DNA of 64,000 nt from Ostrinia nubilalis. Its lineage: Eukaryota > Arthropoda > Insecta > Lepidoptera > Crambidae. The notes under the pieces are model-generated. The model did not search any database. It was not told where the DNA came from and saw only the letters and a list, made by a program, of their open reading frames with translations. Position 1 is the first letter of the stretch; every line of letters starts with the position of its first letter. Location of the stretch: assembly GCF_963855985.1 (NCBI RefSeq), contig NC_087099.1, forward strand, positions 4,866,001 to 4,930,000, read 5' to 3'. A program made the position numbers and the translations under genes. Shown one piece after another: positions 35,425-46,240 of this stretch.

Positions 35425-37063
35425 CAGCTTAGAAGACGGTCCAGGCATTCTCCCTTTCAAACTAGGTCCTACCAAAATAATATCCCACTATCATTCCTTT
35501 CTCCAATTTATTGATATCGATTACATACAGTCTAAGGTAAATTTAGTTAGATCACAGTTAAATGATGTTCGGCCTCAGTTAAATAATAAGACTTTAAACT
35601 TGTACGAACCACATATTGATTATCTGAGTAAGAAGCTAGAAAAGGTTGCTGACCAGTTGCAAACGTTTGAAATGAATCGCGTTAAACGAGGATTGATAGA
35701 CGGATTAGGATCAGTCATAAAAAGCATCTCAGGAAACCTAGATTATACAGATGCTGTGCGTTACGATAATGCTCTTAAGTCTTTACAAAGCAACGAAGAA
35801 AAAATAGTTTCAGAATTTAACAGTCACATAAGTTTAAGTAAAGAATGGATGACTGAACACACTAACATACTAGAGACTATTTCTAAAAATCAAATAAAGA
35901 TTGAGAACGTACTTAATCTAATTATTAATAGCGAAGCAAGTAGAGATACAGATTTAGTAAAATACGCCCATCTGGCTCAGTTACTTTTAATCTTAGGAGA
36001 TAATATAGAAGATCTTGCAGAGGAGTTAGTTAAGTTAGAAAACCTTTTAGCATTTATCCGTGCATCGAGCACGCACCATTCTATGCTAAGTTTAGAAGTT
36101 TTAAGATCAATGTTAGATAAGTTAAAGACTTTATATAACAAAGACGAAGTTATTGAAGTCAATCTTAGAGAATATTACGATATTATAAAACTAGGTTCTT
36201 ACTACACTAAAAATAAAATAGTTATAGTGTTCAAGATTCCGATCGCTATCCCACATTCCTATGATCTGTATAAATTAGCCATTGTTCCCAATAAACACCA
36301 TAATGTTCTCATCCCATCCTCTCCTTATATAGCAATACATAGAAATGATTTCATCTACATAGAGACAGAATGTCCGAAGTCCAATACTTGGTATCTCTGC
36401 GAGATAAGAATAAACTACAAGCCACAAGATCAAGTTGACTGCATCCAGACTCTCATCGCTACCCAGAAACTGGACATCACATGCAAGCTCACCACGGTTC
36501 TACTCGATCGAGAAGCCCTTGAGCAACTGGACGACAAACACTATGTAGTCAGCTTCCCAAAACCAACGAAGATCCAGACATCCTGTGGAAAGAATACTTA
36601 CTCTACTCTTCAAGGCAGTTATCTGGCTACCGTCCCTTCGGGATGTTATCTCCAAACGTCCGAGTTCACTATACTCAACAGCAACGACCGCACAAGAGGA
36701 ACAGCTATCAAAATCATGAACCTGCCACCTCCAGAGAACTTCCCATCAACTCCGAGATCACTCATAAAATTGAACTCAATCAACTTAGAAAATCTACACG
36801 CAAGTAACACGAAGATATCTCTGCAGCATCCAGTAGAGATAAGCAAATCTGTGGAAGCTAGCCTTTACCATACTACGATACCCTTATACGTAGTACTGTT
36901 AAGTGCAGGCGCACTCGTTATTGGCTTATTAATTCGACGTCACTACATCAAACGTCAAGTGAATACGTCAAGCCCTCAAGAAACCTATGCAGAAATCTCA
37001 GATAAGCAACGAGATGTATCCAGTCTCACTACAGCAACATTCTCGAAGAAAATTCTCCAATAG
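35354..37063 (+). CDS. env: Errantivirus-like envelope glycoprotein
   Basis: 569 codons, open, overlapping the end of pol in another frame; in this group env is made from a spliced mRNA. A hydrophobic N-terminus (MMILLRAAVAQE, from residue 9) fits a signal peptide. A furin-type site RVKR lies at 109-112, followed by a hydrophobic Gly-rich segment (GLIDGLGSVIKSISG) as expected for a fusion peptide. A long helical part (about 115-275), Cys residues in the distal half and one membrane segment (about 509-527) with a 42-residue tail follow. The layout is that of insect errantivirus Env, related to baculovirus F proteins. No break was seen. Confidence 0.85.
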   Translation: MHACCRIIMMILLRAAVAQEILLDSLEDGPGILPFKLGPTKIISHYHSFLQFIDIDYIQSKVNLVRSQLNDVRPQLNNKTLNLYEPHIDYLSKKLEKVADQLQTFEMNRVKRGLIDGLGSVIKSISGNLDYTDAVRYDNALKSLQSNEEKIVSEFNSHISLSKEWMTEHTNILETISKNQIKIENVLNLIINSEASRDTDLVKYAHLAQLLLILGDNIEDLAEELVKLENLLAFIRASSTHHSMLSLEVLRSMLDKLKTLYNKDEVIEVNLREYYDIIKLGSYYTKNKIVIVFKIPIAIPHSYDLYKLAIVPNKHHNVLIPSSPYIAIHRNDFIYIETECPKSNTWYLCEIRINYKPQDQVDCIQTLIATQKLDITCKLTTVLLDREALEQLDDKHYVVSFPKPTKIQTSCGKNTYSTLQGSYLATVPSGCYLQTSEFTILNSNDRTRGTAIKIMNLPPPENFPSTPRSLIKLNSINLENLHASNTKISLQHPVEISKSVEASLYHTTIPLYVVLLSAGALVIGLLIRRHYIKRQVNTSSPQETYAEISDKQRDVSSLTTATFSKKILQ

Positions 37064-37073
37064 TTGCTGATCT

Positions 37074-37084
37074 TCGGGGGGAGG
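37074..37084 (+). promoter_or_regulatory. Polypurine tract
   Basis: A purine run (ggggggagg) sits directly before the 3' LTR, where the plus-strand DNA primer of LTR elements is made. Confidence 0.75.
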
Positions 37085-37310
37085 TGTTACACCCTGCCAC
37101 TCTAAGGGAAACGCCTACGAAGTACCAACCTAGATTTTGGCTAAACAAGTAATTGCGTCAATCGGCGACACGAGGAGCTGCGTCGGCAGAACGTGATGCA
37201 CCGAGCCGCCGCGTCCCATCGCGCCACCGCCACATCGATCACTTTGGTTCCAACATCGAACTTGGTCAATCGCTCTAGTAATAATTAATTTGTAATTGTA
37301 ATTTCTATAT
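37085..37310 (+). repeat. 3' LTR, left part
   Basis: First 226 bp of the 3' LTR, ending atttctatat at the insertion point of the TIR element. It is identical by eye to the matching part of the 5' LTR. Confidence 0.9.
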
Positions 37311-38029
37311 CGTCAGTGGAAAGGAAAAAAGACTAAAGCGCCAAAACCGTACTTGTGGGAAATGAGGATCAAAGTTTTTTTTTTACGAAAAAAATTCGTA
37401 TCTCTTTTGATATTAATGTTAAACAGTTCTTTTAAAATGCAATCGTGTTCTTGATTTTTTGCCTATATTTTAATGAAAACACCAGGTTTGTAGCTCTTTT
37501 AGATCGTAAAATAGGTGTCGCTTTAGCAAAAGAATTATGAAAATTCATTAAATGTTAGTCAGGGTAAAACTGCTAACCTCCATTTATAATCAAATATCCA
37601 GCAACCAATAAGTGCTAAATAGTTTGAACAACCTTTTTGATAAAAGAGAAAAAATACTTAGTGAGATACAGCTTAATAAGTAAGTCGAAGATAAATTACT
37701 AAACTACATAATAAGATAGTCGCATGCGCCAGCGAAAAAATGCGTAAAAGCGATATTATCCATGGAGCTTACATGAATATTTGCTTACTTACGCAGACCC
37801 TATAGAACGAATATAAGCAAATGTTACTAAACTCTTACTACATTAAACGTTTTAAGCAAAAGTAATGCTTATAGATTGAATAGGTATTATGTTTTATGAC
37901 AAAAAATGCTTAATTTATCCTAACATCATGCATAATTTGATTGTCATTACTTCTAACCGGGTACGGGAGTGGTAGGTAATTACTATATTTTGAATTATAG
38001 TGAACAAACGTAGGGACACTTAACAATTT

Positions 38030-39780
38030 TAATGACCACCACTAACCACTGGTGGGAACCTTTGGTGGGATGGACATGGTGGGTGGTGACTTACGCGGCC
38101 ACCACCATGTCCATCCCACCAAAAAATCCAAACCACACACTGATAGTCTTATCGACGGACTCGAGCATAATCGGCGACAATGTCATAAGACCGTCAGAAC
38201 CACTTTTGACTTCAAAATCAAAGGTCTAAAGGTGGAAAAGGATGACAATCTAAAGGCCCAAAATAAGAAACTCTACAATGCTATGGATGGAAGTGTCGCC
38301 CATTCTCTACAAACGCTTGTTCGAGGCGGGGGCAGTCCACATAGGTCTGGAGATAAGACCGGTAGAAGACCCCACTAGTGAAATGCGCCAAATGCCTCTG
38401 TTTTGGACATACAAAAGCCCTATGCAAAGAGGAAGAGGAACTGCAGAGGAACTTACTCATGGCTAAACTGTCCAGCCTGAAAATAAGGCACACCACAATC
38501 GTGGAAAAAATGCGAGGGCGAGAACTGACACATCCAACATTCACCACTACATGGCATTCAGTGATAAAGTGATGAATGCCCAGAAAAACAAAAGTAGGAC
38601 TACTTACTTAGCGCTTTCCAGAACAGCATACTGCCAAGAACACCCTAAACATGCAGAGTTCAAATCTCCTAAAAGACCGTGTCCGTGGTCTTTTGGGAGA
38701 TTTGATTTGATTTGTGAAAGCTCAACATCATCTGAGCTAACCTGAGACGCTCCAAGCAAGCCACTGCCGAACTGCTGCAAGCAGCCGAGGAGAAGGACAT
38801 AACCTTAGCACTCAATCGGCAGAAACCAGTCACTCAGTCTTCGGTGACCGATGGAGTCATTCACGACCCCTAACTGGTCACGGAGACGGAGGTCGCGGTA
38901 ATACTGGGGGCAGGCAGGCTAAAACTAGGAATTGTGTCCGTGTATTATGAGGGAGACAATCCAATTGAGCTTTAGATATAACGCACAAAGCGGTATGAAA
39001 AAGCTAAACACCCAAAACATCATTATAGGGGGAGACGTGAACGCCTAGAACCAATGGTGGGGCAGCGTTTCCGAAAGCTTAGGTGAAGCTTACAGTTTCT
39101 TCTTTCAAAAAATATCGACAGGGCAGATTGCGCACAAGCAAAGTGGATGTGTCAGCGTGCAGTAAGCCACTACTGGGTAGGATTAAAGAGAAAGTGGACA
39201 GAACGCTAGTCACTTCAGACCACAACGCCATAACCTATTCTCTCTGTCTGGGTGAAAGTGCGGCAACAAGAATACGCACAGAAGACCAGCGAGGCGCAAA
39301 CAAAGAGTTGGAATGAGTTCTGCTCGACACACGAGAGAGAAAACATGTGGGATGGAATCTATGGAGTCATCGGGAAAGCTCCAGAGACAAGAGGACATGC
39401 TCCTGAATGGTTTTAACGGCAAGACTGGGCAGAGTGCCCAGAATAATCGGCTGATCCAGATGATTCCGTGACAATAGATAAACCACACCACACGCGTCTC
39501 CGACAACTGATAGAGAGCGAAACTTTAGAAGAGCAAACAGCAAACGATCCCCTTTTTACCGAGGCAGGAGTGGAGGCCGTGCTTAACGTGCAAAATCTAA
39601 AGAAAGCCCCGGGACCGGATGATTTCCCGCCGATATTTATGTACCAGAGCTATTCGTAGCGAAAGGGAGATATTCATGGAAATTGCAAACAAATGCCTAT
39701 CTATAGCGTATTTCCCCAAACAATGGAAGACGGCTCACTTCATCCTCAAGAAGCCAGGGAAAGACTTATCTTGCCATTAG
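38030..39780 (+). pseudogene. Dead R1-like LINE: zinc knuckle, endonuclease and RT start
   Basis: In shifting plus frames: CAKCLCFGHTKALC (a CX2CX4HX4C knuckle, 38381-38422) from an ORF1; an endonuclease remnant with LKLGIVSVYYEGD (about 38920-38955) and IIIGGDVNA (about 39020-39048); then WNEFCSTHERENMWDGIYG (about 39312-39368); and an RT start KAPGPDDFPPIFMY (about 39603-39645) with WKTAHFILKKPGK (about 39724-39763). Order and wording fit an R1-type element. Frameshifts and stops abound, and the 3' RT half is missing. Confidence 0.7.
38061..38123. repeat. Perfect hairpin, 22-bp arms
   Basis: Arms 38061-38082 and 38102-38123 (ggtgggatggacatggtgg and its complement) with a 19-base loop, just before the ORF1 remnant of the dead R1-like element. 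Confidence 0.8.
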
Positions 39781-39869
39781 TTTGGGAACTTTTCTTGATA
39801 GAGCAGCATATACTGCAGCTATGCAGGCAGGCCAATTAGACGGCGCGGCGCCCATACAATAGTGTTTGT

Positions 39870-40310
39870 TACCCTTTTTTCTTGGCTTGTGGATCTGAGA
39901 CGTGGTCGCTTATATAGGCCTCATAAGAAGGCTCAAAGTCGCCCAAAGAGCGATGGAGCGTGCTATGCTCGGATTTTCCCTGCGTGATCGAATCAGAAAT
40001 GAGGAGATCCGCAGGGGAACCAAAGTGACTGACATAGCCCGCAGAATCGCTAAAATCTAGTGGCAGTGGGCGGGGCACATAGCTTGCAGAGCTGATGGCT
40101 GCAGGGGTAGAAAATTTCTGGAAAAAGAGTAGCAACCACGAGCCGGAAGACGTGGTGTGGGCAGGCCTCCCACTAGGTGGACCGACGATCTGGAGGTGGT
40201 GGTTGCAGGAGGTGCCTGGATGCGAGCGCGAGCCCGGTCTTTGTGAAAATCCTTGGGGGAGGCCTGGCCTTGGGGGATCCAGCAGTGGATATCGTTCGGG
40301 CTGAAACGAA
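39870..40310 (+). pseudogene. RTE LINE C-terminus and 3' end, dead
   Basis: Pieces RRLKVAQRAMERAMLGFSLR, IRNEEIRRGTKVTDIARRIA and GRRGVGRPPTRWTDDLEVV are the RTE C-terminal block, followed by the 3' end gggggaggcc ... cagcagtggat. In-frame stops and an extra duplicated-looking 'cctt ggggga' segment break it. It sits next to the R1-like piece inside the TIR element. Confidence 0.75.
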
Positions 40311-41022
40311 CGAACACTTTTTTTCAATGACTGAGTGCATTGAATCCACCGGCATAAATGTGTGCCCAGGGAGCAAATTATTTATTTGGATAGTTGCAAC
40401 ATTCTTGCATCTTTGCAGGCACTTGTGAGTGACCCGAGTGCGTAGTGTGTGCTTATAGTCACAAGTGTGTTTGAGATGTCTTTGTTAATAATACTTAACT
40501 ACTATAGTTTTTGCTTTGATTAATGCTCTCATTTTCGCTAAAATACTTTAAAGCTTATTAAAAAAAGGCTACTTTTTGCTAAAGCGCCAAAATTAATCGA
40601 ATCTTGTTCACTTACTTTTGCTTACACGCCAAATCATTTTGAACTACAACCATGAATAACTACTAATATACCAATGAACTATAAAACTCAAAAAGCTCGA
40701 ATTGCTAAAGTAACAAGTCATTCGAGTTCTTAAATAACAAAAAAATACTTAATGTTGTGAAAGCAAAAATATTTTGCCAGCAAAAAAACCCTTACGCGAC
40801 ACTTGTTGCAAAAACACTGAAAACACGTCGTTTTAGCAGCGACGAGGGCGGTGATTTTAGAAATACTTAAAATTTTCAGAGTGCTAAAGCGCCAAAAAAG
40901 TCATCGGATTGAGTTGAAACCTAGATAGATCGACGCAGAAAAAAAAATCCTATCCAACAATGTATATAACTCATTTTGGCCAAAATGGCGCTTTAGTCCT
41001 TTTTCCTTTCCACTGACGATAT

Positions 41023-41088
41023 CTTTAATTAAATTAGTTTAAAGTAAATTGGTTTTTTTTGAGACTATCGCTGCCGCCGTACGTATTT
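41023..41088 (+). repeat. 3' LTR, right part
   Basis: Last 66 bp of the 3' LTR (ctttaattaaattagtttaa ... gtacgtattt). Together with 37085-37310 it gives 292 bp, the length of the 5' LTR. TGCG follows as target copy. Confidence 0.9.
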
Positions 41089-41092
41089 TGCG

Positions 41093-42174
41093 TAAGCTGA
41101 GACTTCAAAAATAAACTAGCCTAAAAACTTCATTTACTTCAATTCTATTTTATAGGAAGTCAATCTAGCAATCCTCTACCACAATTTATTGGGCACAAGT
41201 AGGCAAAAGCCGAAATAACTCCAACTCAAAATCCCGCAAACAAAATGTCCCAGCTATACTCGTAACTTATAGGTAAGTCAGACGCAATCCTTTCTGATCA
41301 AGTCACCCAGGCTATGAAATATGCATAGTGAACGTTCGCCGCGGCACCGCCATTTCCATTCGCGATTGGTGCATCTGATATAACTCCGAACACGATGTGG
41401 GTAGTAAATTTTGTATAATATCTCCACACTTTACAGTTCGTCGCCGATCGACAATTCACTTCCGGAGAAATTCCATCACAAAATCGGACGTAAATTTTAA
41501 ATTTTCGGTAACCTCAACTGAACTCAGAATAGATTAAATTATTCAAGTCATTTGAAGTTTGGATCCTTTCAATTCTTTCTCCTCTCAATTCACAGGAGTT
41601 TCTAGTATTCCACGAAGTTGTGGTGAGAATTACAAGATAAGAATTTCTGTTGCGTACCTATGAAAGTCTCTTATTTCAATAATTCCAGCCTATGCTTTTT
41701 CTGTGGAATGGTAACATAATATCAATGTTTTCTTATGGCAAATTTTGATCCCGAATGAAGCGAGATGTAGTATAATGTACAATGATTGGTATGAAAGTGT
41801 TACAATAAAACAATTATCCCATTTAGTTGCGTTTAGTTCCAATAGCAGAACTGGAACGAGATTTGTAAAGTGATTATCCCAATAGATTAAAAGTAGTAGT
41901 TCTAAGTAAACGCCATCCATTAGGCAAGAGCACCTACTGAATAAAAAATGCTTACGTACTTAGTTACATTTAAGTGCTTAGTTTTAGCTTCTCTATTCCC
42001 AGTAGCCCATTGTAATTCACTTCTAACTCTAACTATGCAAATATTCAATCCTCTGGTTTTGTCCCGCGCGATGTATAATTTACGATCACCAAACCCAATA
42101 ACTCAAACCATGCTCTATCATGTGTTAGATCCTTTGTGCTATGGGACTCCGAATGTTATTACGTTATACAATAT
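41093..42174. other. Intergenic stretch, nothing recognised
   Basis: No supported feature was seen. Frames of 76 (41690-41920 minus) and 116 codons (41948-42298 plus, running into the next MITE) look like chance. Confidence 0.4.
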
Positions 42175-42298
42175 TAAGGCTGGGTTGCACCATCTTACTT
42201 TAACTGTTACAAACTTAAAAAATCTGTCAAACTCCACACAAAATACACCGGTTACCGTTATAGTTACGGTCAAAGTTAGGTGGTGCAACTCAGCCTAA
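42175..42298. mobile_element. MITE family A, copy 3, with TAA target duplication
   Basis: Body 42178-42295 (118 bp) between TAA (42175-42177) and TAA (42296-42298). Ends are ggctgggttgcaccatctta and taggtggtgcaactcagcc. The best preserved copy in the window; target and short TIR suggest PIF/Harbinger. Confidence 0.8.
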
Positions 42299-42591
42299 GG
42301 GTGATAAATTAACTAAAGTAATACATTCAAATAGGTCCTCTGTTAGGACTCGGGAATCTCAATTTCCGATTGTATAACCTAAGCTTGCTTTATTATTCAG
42401 GAACATCGAGTATTTATTATATATTGATGTCGATAATTATGGAATAGCTGAGTGGAGTGTATTCCTGGTGGAGAGATATAACGCGAAGAGAAGAAAGGAA
42501 ATAGTTTTTTGGGCTAATCAAAGTGTATATTGACATAAGTATTACCTAAGTACAAGATATCAAAAAGTAACAAAAGACCCTACTAAAAGAC

Positions 42592-42670
42592 CCTTAATGT
42601 ACCAGCGAATCGAGAGACAACAAAATCAATTTTATTGTTACCGCGGTCTCTTGCGACCACTTAGAGTTCC
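42592..42670 (-). repeat. Dispersed repeat B, copy 2
   Basis: Reverse complement of the repeat at 9737-9803 (accagcgaatcg ... ggtctcttgcgaccact). Confidence 0.6.
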
Positions 42671-43222
42671 ATGAGTTAATAAAAAAAAACGGATTTTCGG
42701 TGAAATTTTTAATAATGAAGATAATTTTCTTCAATGTATTTTTGGGATAGTAACTTCTAGGAAGTGTATTTTATACCAAATATCTTGAATATGCTTTAAT
42801 GAACCTGCCCCTTTCCGGACGCTTTTATTTAAACTGAGTTTGTTAGTCCGAACTCAAAATTGTAATATTATTTAAAAGTAAAAAGTAAGTATTAAAAGCC
42901 GTGTTAAAGTCGCGTTTCAAACATATAATTCTGTAAACCTATCTAAGCTTGTCATCTTTGGAATACCTACCGTAATTTAATTGTGTTTTGTAATGTAAGT
43001 AGAAGCTCAGGCAAAGTCTGGCTTAAGTGCTCTCCGTTCCTTGTTAAGATAAGTTTTGTTACTTTGTCATGATACCAGAAATGTATACGAGTCTATTATG
43101 TGAGTTCTAAATATGTGAGTTTATGGGTAAGATTTTAGTATGGCGTACCTTTATCGTGATTGCTTTCAAACCAGGATGTTCACATTGTTCACCATAAATA
43201 CGACAGATGACTATACTAATAT

Positions 43223-43309
43223 CTTCTTCTTTTTCTTCTTCTTCTTCTTTTTGTTGATGGCAATGAACTTGTATTTTTTCGCCACTGAGGGCACACTGTT
43301 CCGCCAATG
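43223..43309 (-). mobile_element. Retroposon 3' end with AAG tail
   Basis: On the minus strand: ggcggaacagtgtgccct, then a short spacer and an AAG-rich tail. The same end occurs at 55305-55372 on the plus strand. Confidence 0.55.
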
Positions 43310-43329
43310 TTATAAAGCTGAAGAGTTGG

Positions 43330-43552
43330 TTTGTTTTCTTGAACGCGCTAACTAATCTGAAGAACTAGTGGTTCGATTTGAAAAAAATGTTTCTGCGTTG
43401 CATAGCCCATTTATCGAGGAAGCTTTAGGCTAATATGACATCACCCTAAAGCTTATAGGGGCGGAGCAATAAAGAAAAATGTTGCAAATACTAGAAATAT
43501 TTTTCAAAATATTTTCAAGCATACGAAGTCGGGGGCACAGCTTATAAACTAG
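43330..43552 (+). mobile_element. Degraded Helitron-like remnant
   Basis: Words typical of lepidopteran Helitrons appear in order: 'gaactagtggttcgatttga', 'gcatagcccatttatcgagg', 'gctttaggctaatatgac', and near the end 'gcatacgaagtcgggggcac' with CTAG at 43549-43552. The edges are weak. Confidence 0.5.
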
Positions 43553-44258
43553 GTTAAATCAGATTGTAAAACCTTCCTCTGGTTCGATGTCACATGTCAG
43601 AAATATTGGAACGAAATTATCTTCTCTAGTAATCATATTATTGGGTTCACCAAAAATCCTGTTACTTTTAAAGAATATTTAAAACGTGAATCTTTTTACA
43701 AAATATTTTGTCTACATTGTACGAGTAATCATAGTATCTAATAGGTAATTAATAGGTCGTCACTTTATTAAAAACTCACATAAAAGTAACAAAAAATACA
43801 AATAAACAAACACGTTAATTATGTTTCAAACGAAAGATTAATTAGGTCCTCTTAACTATTGAGTTCCATTAATACTTGAAAGTAGACCCGAGCTATTCAG
43901 GGATAATTAAGAGAAGAACCTAATTAATATAGAACGGTGCCCCGTTTTTGCTTTTTACATCTCGATTTTCCTTGAGATTATCAGTCTCAAAATTAGCAGC
44001 AGGAAATCGTGGTGTTAAGAGACTTAAAACTTCTCTATTGATAAATGTCTTGACATAAAAACATTATGGATATTTATTTATCAACAAAATTGTAACTTAT
44101 AAAAATGTGATAACTGCCTTTCTACACCGCTGTAAATATTTTACTTTGAATTCAACGAATGTGTGAAGAATAGGATATTTGTCACGGTTTTATGTAGACT
44201 TAGCAAGATTAAGAATAAGACATTCAGTTTGTAGGTATTCTTTAATTTTTTTTAAGTC
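43553..44258. other. AT-rich intergenic stretch, nothing recognised
   Basis: No supported feature was seen. Confidence 0.35.
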
Positions 44259-44400
44259 ACCTGTACAGTAGGTCTAGGATGTGCGCCACAATAAGATTTT
44301 ATATCGCCATTTTATCGATTTTAGGCGATAAGCCCATACATTTGTCGACTAAAATCATCGATATGATTTTATTACGGCGCGCATCTCAGCCCAGCAGGTG
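44259..44400. mobile_element. MITE-like element, about 142 bp
   Basis: Imperfect inverted ends: cacctgtacagtaggtctag then gatgtgcgcc on the left, ggcgcgcatct then cagcccagcaggtg on the right. Inner arms 'aataagattttatatcg' and 'cgatatgattttatta' also pair. The target duplication was not clear. Confidence 0.6.
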
Positions 44401-45380
44401 TAGTTTCGGAGCATTGTTATAAAATAGATGTCTAACATCCAGACACCGTTGGTATTGTTCTAGCTAGAAAATTAAGACTGAACTATTTTTTCTTACTTTA
44501 GATACCTACTTAGTAATTTCAATGTTGTTTGGTTTAATAAATGTAATTGTACATTCAGTTTGTATCGTTTGCGTTGGCGGAGTCAAACTTGAACTCCGTA
44601 GAATATTTCTTACTAAATTATTTCCCGGAAGAGAGAGCAAAATTCTTTTCTCATAAATATGAGAGCGATTTCTCCAGATAAATGTAAAATCAGCGAGACA
44701 GTCTAGACTTAACAAGGTTTGGCTTGTCTCGTTAAGACAGCGCACTACCACTCACAACTTATGTGAATACTATAACGAGGTAGGTATTAAACAGTGCTGT
44801 ATAGTAATGGAGTCTTAAGCTGTGTCTACATAGAGTTCAGCGACTCATTTTTGACCCCTGACTGAAACAAATTCTTGTTCCTCAGAGCAGTATTAAAAAT
44901 GACACTCAAATAAGAAATGTGTTTGGTCTTAGGGCTTGAATCATTCTTGAGTTGGGATCTTATTTTGTGCTTTAATTTATTAACAAGTCTCAGAGTTCTT
45001 CAGAACGTCTGTCGTGCTTTTGCAACTTTTACAAAACCGTACACCTGTAGGTAATTGAAATTTTTTATTCCAACGCAGTTGTCATAACATTTTCCGTATC
45101 CTGCAAACGAACGATTAACGTCCGGCTCAAAATGTCTTGTTTAAAAAAGTATGTATGTAAAAATAACTAATACCTTTACTTACTCTAACCAGTTACAAAG
45201 GTAAACCGAAGCCAAAAGTTTTGATTGTGCAGTTCTACCACTGTAACGAAAACTTGAAACTCGCTAACTAAATGTTTTCGGTTTGTTTCACCCTTTCCGG
45301 GGCTACTCGGGCGAATCCTTCAGGAACCAGGAAAGTAATTGAAGATGATACGTGATTGGGGAGGGAATGGGCTGGCGTAA
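44401..45380. other. Intergenic stretch, nothing recognised
   Basis: No supported feature was seen. Confidence 0.35.
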
Positions 45381-45660
45381 CTAAATACGGGCTTACTTTT
45401 GGATTAAGCAGAGTTGCCCAACCTTTTTGACGGACTCTTGAGTTGATCTTCGAGAGAGTGAAAAGTAGTTATTCCGATTTTATTCAAACGTGTTCGGTAC
45501 AAGTTTTTGACCGCAACTAATTTTAGCAGTCTAGTCTATTCATCCCGTTCTTCGAAGTATTACCAATTATATACGGGCTTACTTTTGGATTTGGCAGTGT
45601 TGCCTAATCTTTTGACGGACCCTTGAGTTAGTTGATCTTTGTTAGAGAGTGAAAAATAGG
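45381..45660 (+). repeat. Direct repeat pair, about 90 bp units
   Basis: 45381-45470 and 45569-45660 share tacgggcttacttttggatt, 'agttgcc', 'ttttgacgga', 'cttgagtt' and 'agagagtgaaaa'. About 100 unrelated bases separate them. Confidence 0.6.
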
Positions 45661-46046
45661 TACCTACTTAGGTTTCAACCGCTTTTAAAAAGATTTCCCT
45701 TCATTTCGTTTGTTTACAAAACAAATTATGAAACGTATGACTGATAATAGGTATGCGTATTTTGCTTGTCGGTTGATTATGTAAAACCAAATCCTCGATA
45801 TTGATCTACACGCATCCCTAGTGGACTTCATTTAATTGACTGTCAATACCAACTGCATCACCTGGTCAGACATCCTTGAAGACAATCGCATATAAATCGA
45901 AGTCGATCCGGAACGGGTCCGGACCGGATTGGACTGACAATCGCTTGATGAAGATCCTGAGAGACCCTAACAGCTTACGGCAAATACACGTGAATGAAAA
46001 GCTTCGTGTGGTTTGTGAATTATGCAATGATATAGAATTATATCAT

Positions 46047-46240
46047 TACTAGCTTTCCGCCCGCGGCTTCACCCGCGTAAAAAAAGGGCTGTTTTTAGGG
46101 TTTTCCCGGAAATTATTCGAAATTTTGTCGCCGTAAAAACCATCTATGGACTTCATCGAACATTAAAAAAAAGAATTGGTAAAATTAGTCCAGGCGTGTT
46201 GAGTTATTCATTTTTATATTATAGAAGATTATTATAAATT
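46047..46240 (-). mobile_element. Helitron-like element, minus strand, decayed 5' part
   Basis: The minus-strand 3' end is cgcgggtgaagccgcgggcg, then gaaagctag before T. The body differs from the Lep1-type copies; the 5' limit is unclear. Confidence 0.5.

Larger units (their letters stand above)
37307..41022. mobile_element. 3.7-kb TIR DNA transposon inside the 3' LTR
   Basis: Body 37311-41018 (3,708 bp). The left end cgtcagtggaaaggaaaaaa then gactaaagcgcca is repeated inversely at the right end with one or two changes, giving a TIR of about 33 bp. The LTR bases atat stand on both sides, so the target duplication is ATAT, or TA with ends reading TCGTCAG; both readings restore the intact LTR. 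Words like 'aaagcgccaaaa' recur inside both subterminal regions (37336, 40580, 40885). No transposase frame is present. The interior holds dead R1-like and RTE-like pieces. The superfamily was not recognised. Confidence 0.85.
29777..41092 (+). mobile_element. Errantivirus-like (env-bearing gypsy) provirus, complete, 3' LTR interrupted
   Basis: Order: TGCG target copy (29777-29780), LTR (29781-30072), PBS, gag, pol, env, PPT, LTR (37085-37310 plus 41023-41088), TGCG target copy (41089-41092). Without the foreign 3.7-kb insert the provirus is about 7.6 kb. The two LTRs are both 292 bp and I see no difference between them. A tRNA-Ser type PBS, absence of zinc knuckles in gag, a pol frame -1 relative to gag, and an env overlapping the end of pol are typical of insect errantiviruses. 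TED is the classic lepidopteran member; kinship to it is an inference. Confidence 0.9.

Noticed and set aside
39869..40376. Pro/Ser-rich minus-strand frames of 67-152 codons
   Set aside because: Antisense of the RTE 3' remnant.
41948..42298. 116-codon plus-strand frame
   Set aside because: Its C-terminal third is MITE sequence and the rest shows no domain.
43107..43307. Glu/Lys-rich minus-strand frame
   Set aside because: Translation of the AAG tail of a retroposon.
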